A stretch of 9,896 bases of DNA from an uncultured bacterium (GTDB taxonomy: Bacteria > CAIJMQ01): NCBI GenBank assembly GCA_903821905.1, contig CAIJMQ010000044.1, positions 1-9,896 of the forward strand, read 5' to 3'. Within the stretch, counting starts at the first letter, position 1; each line of letters starts with the position of its first letter. Below are positions 7,054 to 9,896 of this stretch, in pieces. The translations under genes and the position numbers were made by a program. Below the pieces are notes generated by a model. That model saw only the letters and a program-made list of their open reading frames with translations, did not search any database and had not been told where the DNA came from.

Positions 7054-7553
7054 TATAACCTCCTTAATTTTTTTAACTGTTTTTTAACTAATACTTTACT
7101 TACAGGTGAAGCATAGTCGACTATCAATACGCCGTTAAGATGGTCTATTTCATGTTGGATAATTCTTGCCGTGAGTCCTTCTGCTTCAATTGTAACTTCT
7201 TTCTCTTTTTCATTTATTCCTTCAACCAAAATTTGATTTGCTCTCTTTACGTCTACATAAATATCCGGGATAGATAAACATCCTTCCTTTGCTTCTTCTT
7301 CTCCCTCTTTTTTGAGAATTACCGGGTTGATTAATTTTATTACACCGTTATCATCCCTGACCACAATTATCTGTTTGCTTATTCCTATCTGAGGAGCAGC
7401 TAGCCCAACTCCTTCACTATTATGCATTATCTCTACCATTTTTTCCATTATCGAAATGTCATTTTTACTAATTTTATTAACTTTGGAAGCCTTTTTCCTT
7501 AATATAGGTTCTCCATATATCTTAATTTGTAAGGTCGCTGTTTTATTTCCCAT
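7053..7553 (-). CDS. def: Peptide deformylase
   Basis: Deformylase removes the formyl group from the initiator methionine of nascent proteins at the ribosome exit, using a metal (usually Fe2+). All three family motifs are intact in the 166 residues: GVGLAAPQIG (48-57), EGCLSIP (90-96, metal ligand C92) and QHEIDHLNG (133-141, ligands H134 and H138, catalytic E135). The N-terminal IKIYGEPILRKKA is also typical. The length is normal, with a short basic C-terminal tail ending KKLRRL. The start lies inside thiC (11-base overlap) and lacks a Shine-Dalgarno, so translation probably depends on thiC passage. Its stop overlaps the start of the Lys/Glu-rich gene. A thiC-def pairing is unusual: def is more often beside fmt or translation genes. 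Confidence 0.96.
   Translation of the reverse strand: MGNKTATLQIKIYGEPILRKKASKVNKISKNDISIMEKMVEIMHNSEGVGLAAPQIGISKQIIVVRDDNGVIKLINPVILKKEGEEEAKEGCLSIPDIYVDVKRANQILVEGINEKEKEVTIEAEGLTARIIQHEIDHLNGVLIVDYASPVSKVLVKKQLKKLRRL
7059..7065 (-). promoter_or_regulatory. Shine-Dalgarno of the Lys/Glu-rich gene, inside def
   Basis: AAGGAGG on the - strand lies 5 bases before the ATG at 7053 and forms part of the last def codons (Leu-Arg-Arg-Leu). It is the best ribosome binding site on the - strand of the window and sets the start of the downstream gene. Confidence 0.85.
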
Positions 7554-8799
7554 GTTTAAACCAATCCGCCACTATTTTAATAGCACAATACTTACCACAC
7601 ATTGTGCATACATCCTCTTCCATGGTAGGTTTACTCTCACCTCTTACTCTTCTTGCAGTAGCTGGGTCTATGGATAACCGTATCTGTGCATCCCAGTCTC
7701 TTTGTTTCCTTTTTTTAGATACTTGCTTGTCCCATTCTTCTGCACCTTTTATTCCTTTAGCTATATCACCCGCATGTGCGGCAATACGAGCTCCTATTAC
7801 CCCCGATTTTACATCTTCTAAATTTGGCAGCTTTAAGTGTTCAGCCGGGGTAACATAACATATAAAATCAGCTCCATAGCTTGCTGCTATGGCTGCACCG
7901 ATGCTTGCAGTGATATGGTCATAACCCATAGCTACATCCGTAACAAGAGGCCCAAGCACATAAAAAGGTGCATTATGGCAAATCTTTTTCTCAAGTATAA
8001 CATTGGCTTCTATTTCGTTCAAAGGAACATGTCCAGGTCCTTCTATTATAACCTGTACTCCTTTACTCCTTGCTTCCTGAGTGAGTTCCCCTAGTGTTAT
8101 GAGTTCTTCTATTTGAGCTCTGTCCATGGAATCAGCTATGCATCCTGGTCTTAAACCATCTCCCAAGGAAAGAACCGCGTCATATTTTTTTGCTAGTTTT
8201 AAGAGTTGGTCAAAGTTTTTGTATAACGGATTTTCTTTCTTATTTGCAATCATCCATGTTGCATGGAATGCTCCTCCGCGGGAAACAATATCTAAAGTTC
8301 TTCCTTCTTCCTTTAGGCAAGTAAGCACCCTCTGTGTTACTCCACAGTGGACGGTTATGAAGTCTACGCCGTCTTGGAGTTGTCGTTCTATAACTTCAAA
8401 TATTTTGTCCTCATCCATTTTAACAATCCCACCGCGTTCCTTTATAGTTTCTACCACTGCCTGGTATATCGGGACAGTTCCCAGAGGTATAGTGCAGTTT
8501 TTAATTATCTCTTTCCTGATTAAATCCAGATTGCCGGCTGTTGAGAGGTCCATTACCGTATCAGCACCAGCTTCTACTGCTATTTGCAGTTTCTTTAGTT
8601 CAAACTTTAAATCGTTTTTGTCTGGGGAAGTGCCTATATTAGCGTTGACTTTTGTTCTTAATCCTTTGCCTACTGCTGTCGGTATTACATTCTTGCGGAC
8701 TCTGTTCTTTAGAATGGCAATTTCGCCCTTCCTAACTCTTTCCTTAAGGGTTTTTAAATCAATATGCTCGATTTTAGAGACTTTTTTTAGTATTTCCAT
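7543..8799 (-). CDS. thiC: Phosphomethylpyrimidine synthase (thiamine pyrimidine branch)
   Basis: ThiC is a radical SAM enzyme that rearranges aminoimidazole ribotide into HMP phosphate, the pyrimidine precursor of thiamine. Numbered from the ATG at 8799, the 418 residues show LRTKVNANIGTS (47-58), DTVMDLSTAGN (80-90), GTVPIYQA (107-114), DFITVHCGVT (146-155), SRGGAFHA (173-180), LGDGLRPGC (212-220), EGPGHVPL (253-260, a metal-site His) and TPAEHL (317-322, the other). The C-terminal cluster motif is C398-x2-C401-x3-C405, one residue shorter than the C-x2-C-x4-C of E. coli-type ThiC. The protein lacks the long N-terminal domain of proteobacterial ThiC, matching the short clade of about 420-430 residues. 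TTG codons at 8811 and 8805 are alternative starts; an in-frame TGA lies just upstream. No start has a Shine-Dalgarno. The benzimidazole synthase BzaF is a relative, but no bza genes are adjacent. Confidence 0.94.
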   Translation of the reverse strand: MEILKKVSKIEHIDLKTLKERVRKGEIAILKNRVRKNVIPTAVGKGLRTKVNANIGTSPDKNDLKFELKKLQIAVEAGADTVMDLSTAGNLDLIRKEIIKNCTIPLGTVPIYQAVVETIKERGGIVKMDEDKIFEVIERQLQDGVDFITVHCGVTQRVLTCLKEEGRTLDIVSRGGAFHATWMIANKKENPLYKNFDQLLKLAKKYDAVLSLGDGLRPGCIADSMDRAQIEELITLGELTQEARSKGVQVIIEGPGHVPLNEIEANVILEKKICHNAPFYVLGPLVTDVAMGYDHITASIGAAIAASYGADFICYVTPAEHLKLPNLEDVKSGVIGARIAAHAGDIAKGIKGAEEWDKQVSKKRKQRDWDAQIRLSIDPATARRVRGESKPTMEEDVCTMCGKYCAIKIVADWFKHGK

Positions 8800-8834
8800 A
8801 TGCAAGGGCAAATGGTATCACAATACGGCACCAT
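8787..8834 (-). other. Possible 15-codon leader ORF overlapping the thiC start
   Basis: An ATG at 8834 opens the frame MVPYCDTICPCIWKY and stops with TAA at 8787-8789, past the thiC ATG at 8799 in another frame. AGGA lies 11 bases before it, a poor spacing. Because thiC has no Shine-Dalgarno of its own, termination here could allow reinitiation at thiC. It is equally possible that this is a chance ORF. The codons do not point to a particular amino-acid attenuator, though three cysteines in 15 residues is notable. Confidence 0.3.
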
Positions 8835-8836
8835 TT
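8810..8836 (-). other. Inverted repeat at the thiC translation start region
   Basis: AAATGGT at 8810-8816 pairs with ACCATTT at 8830-8836 (7 bp, 13-base loop). On the thiC transcript the hairpin would enclose the leader ATG and the alternative TTG start at 8811. It is only moderately stable and has no T run, so it is not a terminator. A role in start-site access is speculation. Confidence 0.35.
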
Positions 8837-8868
8837 TCAACGATATCCTGGCAGAGTTAAAGTTAAAA

Positions 8869-8898
8869 ATTCAAAGGATTTAACAGGGAAATTGTCAA
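8869..8898 (-). promoter_or_regulatory. Candidate sigma70-type promoter for thiC
   Basis: On the - strand, a perfect TTGACA (8898-8893) is followed 18 bases on by TTGAAT (8874-8869, 4 of 6 to TATAAT). Transcription would start near 8862, leaving a leader of about 60 bases before the thiC ATG. The -10 is weak, so this is tentative. Confidence 0.35.
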
Positions 8899-8924
8899 AT
8901 TGATAGGATAAATGTTAGTATAAA
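8892..8924 (+). promoter_or_regulatory. Candidate promoter for the pseudopilin gene
   Basis: TTGTCA at 8892-8897 resembles a -35 box. Possible -10 boxes are TAGTAT at 8916-8921 (18-base spacing) and TATAAA at 8919-8924 (21-base spacing). The -35 overlaps that of the divergent thiC candidate, so the two promoters could interfere with each other. The call rests on sequence resemblance only. Confidence 0.3.
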
Positions 8925-8946
8925 ATAGATAAAACAAGGAAAAGAT

Positions 8947-9726
8947 ATGATGAATAAATTGAAAAAAATAAGAGGTTTTACTTTGATAGAGCTTCTTGTT
9001 GTGGTAGCAATAATCGGAATTCTGGCTGCAGTGCTTTTGCCGGCTTTGAATGGTGCAAGAGAAAATGCTAATAGAGCTACCTGTGCAAGCAATCTGCGAC
9101 AGTTGATGCTTGCTACAATTATGTATAACAACGACTGGAATATGTTTCCGGGCTCAAATTGGGGCGGACCAGAGACTGGGGCTAACGATCCTGGATGGCT
9201 TTATCATTCGAATCAGCTAAACAATGATGGGATAGCTGGTTTTAGTGCTGGAGATGTTGCAACTGGAGCTCTTTGGTTATACATCAATAATTTTAAGATA
9301 TATCGCTGTCCTGTTGATGTTCCCCCATTTCTTCCTGTTAATTCTACGCATGCACTTTCGAGTTATGGTATAAATGGGGCTGTAGTTGGATATATTACAG
9401 GTGGACATACTGGTCCCTCTTTTAAGTTGGAAAAGATGCGTTCTGATGGCGTTTGTTTTTGGGAAACATTGGAAGGCTCAACTTTTTGGAATGATGGTGC
9501 TAATGTTCCATGTGAAGATATTACCCGGAGGCACAAGAAAGGTTCGAGTGTTGCATGTTTTGATGGACATGTAGAATGGATTACTTATGACTGGTATAGG
9601 AAAAAAACATGTGAACCTAAATATACTGGTCAATCCAGTCAGTTATGGTGTGCTCCAAATTACTCTGCTGGTGGATGGGAGGTTTCCGGTTCATTTAGTT
9701 CTTGTACTGCTTTTGGCTGTCCTTAG
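8947..9726 (+). CDS. Type II secretion/type IV pilin-like protein with H-X9-DG motif
   Basis: The N-terminus is a textbook class III (prepilin) signal: a short basic leader, cleavage after G10 and FTLIE with Glu at mature +5, then a hydrophobic helix to about residue 34. The body includes a [18 protein letters not shown] segment (46-63), typical of the large pseudopilin-like families of Planctomycetes, Verrucomicrobia and Lentisphaerae. The motif H196-x9-D206-G207 followed by HVEW is the 'prepilin-type processing-associated H-X9-DG' signature. The mature part has nine or so cysteines; after the signature comes a further 50-residue tail rich in Cys, Gly and Ser. AAGGA at 8936-8940 sits 6 bases before the ATG at 8947; an adjacent ATG at 8950 is possible. 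It probably anchors in the inner membrane and acts outside the cytoplasm. No pilus assembly genes are nearby, so its role is undefined. Confidence 0.9.
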   Translation: MMNKLKKIRGFTLIELLVVVAIIGILAAVLLPALNGARENANRATCASNLRQLMLATIMYNNDWNMFPGSNWGGPETGANDPGWLYHSNQLNNDGIAGFSAGDVATGALWLYINNFKIYRCPVDVPPFLPVNSTHALSSYGINGAVVGYITGGHTGPSFKLEKMRSDGVCFWETLEGSTFWNDGANVPCEDITRRHKKGSSVACFDGHVEWITYDWYRKKTCEPKYTGQSSQLWCAPNYSAGGWEVSGSFSSCTAFGCP

Positions 9727-9786
9727 TTAATACGCTTTAAAAGAATTATGTCCCCCAAGCAAGATATAGATATATAAAAACTATTT

Positions 9787-9896
9787 TTAACAAGATTTAT
9801 GAAATCTGTAGCTCAGTAGCTTGTAAATAAGTTTTGCAGTAAGAAAATCGGGGGCTTTATTACTAGAGGGACAAAGTTCAACCACATCAGCACCGA
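9787..9896 (-). CDS. Agmatinase/arginase-family protein, C-terminal fragment (runs off the window)
   Basis: Only the last 35 codons are present; the gene continues beyond the right edge. They read GADVVELCPSSNKAPDFLTA followed by KLIYKLLSYRF and a short tail. Agmatinases and related ureohydrolases end with a similar GADVVE-x-P-x(n)-TA-x-L-x-YELL pattern. The visible part lacks the metal-binding Asp/His motifs, so substrate (agmatine, arginine or another guanidine) cannot be read. It converges on the pseudopilin gene, and the 60 bases between the two stops hold no convincing terminator. Confidence 0.75.
   Translation of the reverse strand, partial: GADVVELCPSSNKAPDFLTAKLIYKLLSYRFHKSC

Noticed and set aside
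8126-8860. 244-codon open frame on the + strand
   Set aside because: It lies wholly opposite thiC, whose protein is strongly conserved along the whole length, and its translation resembles no family.
9727-9786. Terminator between the pseudopilin gene and the convergent agmatinase-family gene
   Set aside because: Only short A/T pairings such as AAAAACTATTTTT are present; no GC-containing stem with a T run.
9800-9835. tRNA-like stretch ctgtagctcagtagcttgta, resembling a D-arm
   Set aside because: No acceptor stem, anticodon arm or T-arm (GTTCGA) can be folded around it, and it lies in the conserved end of the agmatinase-family gene.
1-9896. Defence system, mobile element, CRISPR array or other accessory system
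   Set aside because: All clearly identified genes are housekeeping or envelope genes in tight operons. No direct repeats with spacers, transposase, integrase or terminal inverted repeats were seen.

Overview
The window is AT-rich bacterial DNA and reads as a chromosomal housekeeping region, not a mobile or defence island. LpxK means lipopolysaccharide, so the cell is Gram-negative. A pseudopilin-like protein with the H-X9-DG signature points towards the PVC superphylum and its relatives (Lentisphaerota, Omnitrophota, Planctomycetota and similar uncultured lineages). The short ThiC with a compact C-terminal cysteine motif resembles forms I associate with anaerobes. The exact phylum is inference.

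Bases 1-6221 (+ strand) form one tightly packed cluster: infB (initiation factor 2 with an unusual N-terminal region), a decayed remnant that looks like a DUF503/YlxP gene, rbfA, lpxK, tmk, holB and a RicT/PSP1-family gene. rbfA overlaps lpxK, and lpxK overlaps tmk. It joins two classical neighbourhoods: infB-ylxP-rbfA (translation initiation and 30S maturation) and tmk-holB-yaaT (dTTP supply, clamp loader, PSP1 protein), with an LPS kinase between them. A strong 18-bp hairpin at 6243-6284 ends the cluster and also serves the converging genes.

Bases 6296-8799 (- strand) form a second unit, read right to left: thiC (thiamine pyrimidine synthesis), def (peptide deformylase), a Lys/Glu-rich small protein translationally coupled to def, and an unrecognised 119-residue protein. 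thiC has no TPP riboswitch. Its ATG has no Shine-Dalgarno and lies inside a possible 15-codon leader ORF.

The 8800-8946 gap holds candidate divergent promoters for thiC and for the pseudopilin gene (8947-9726, +), which stands alone. The last 110 bases carry the 3' end of an agmatinase/arginase-family gene on the - strand.

I found no convincing new multi-gene system. The best leads are the extra N-terminal region of IF2, the DUF503 remnant between infB and rbfA, the def-coupled Lys/Glu-rich protein with its orphan neighbour, and the thiC leader arrangement. No rRNA, tRNA, CRISPR array, insertion sequence or transposase was seen.
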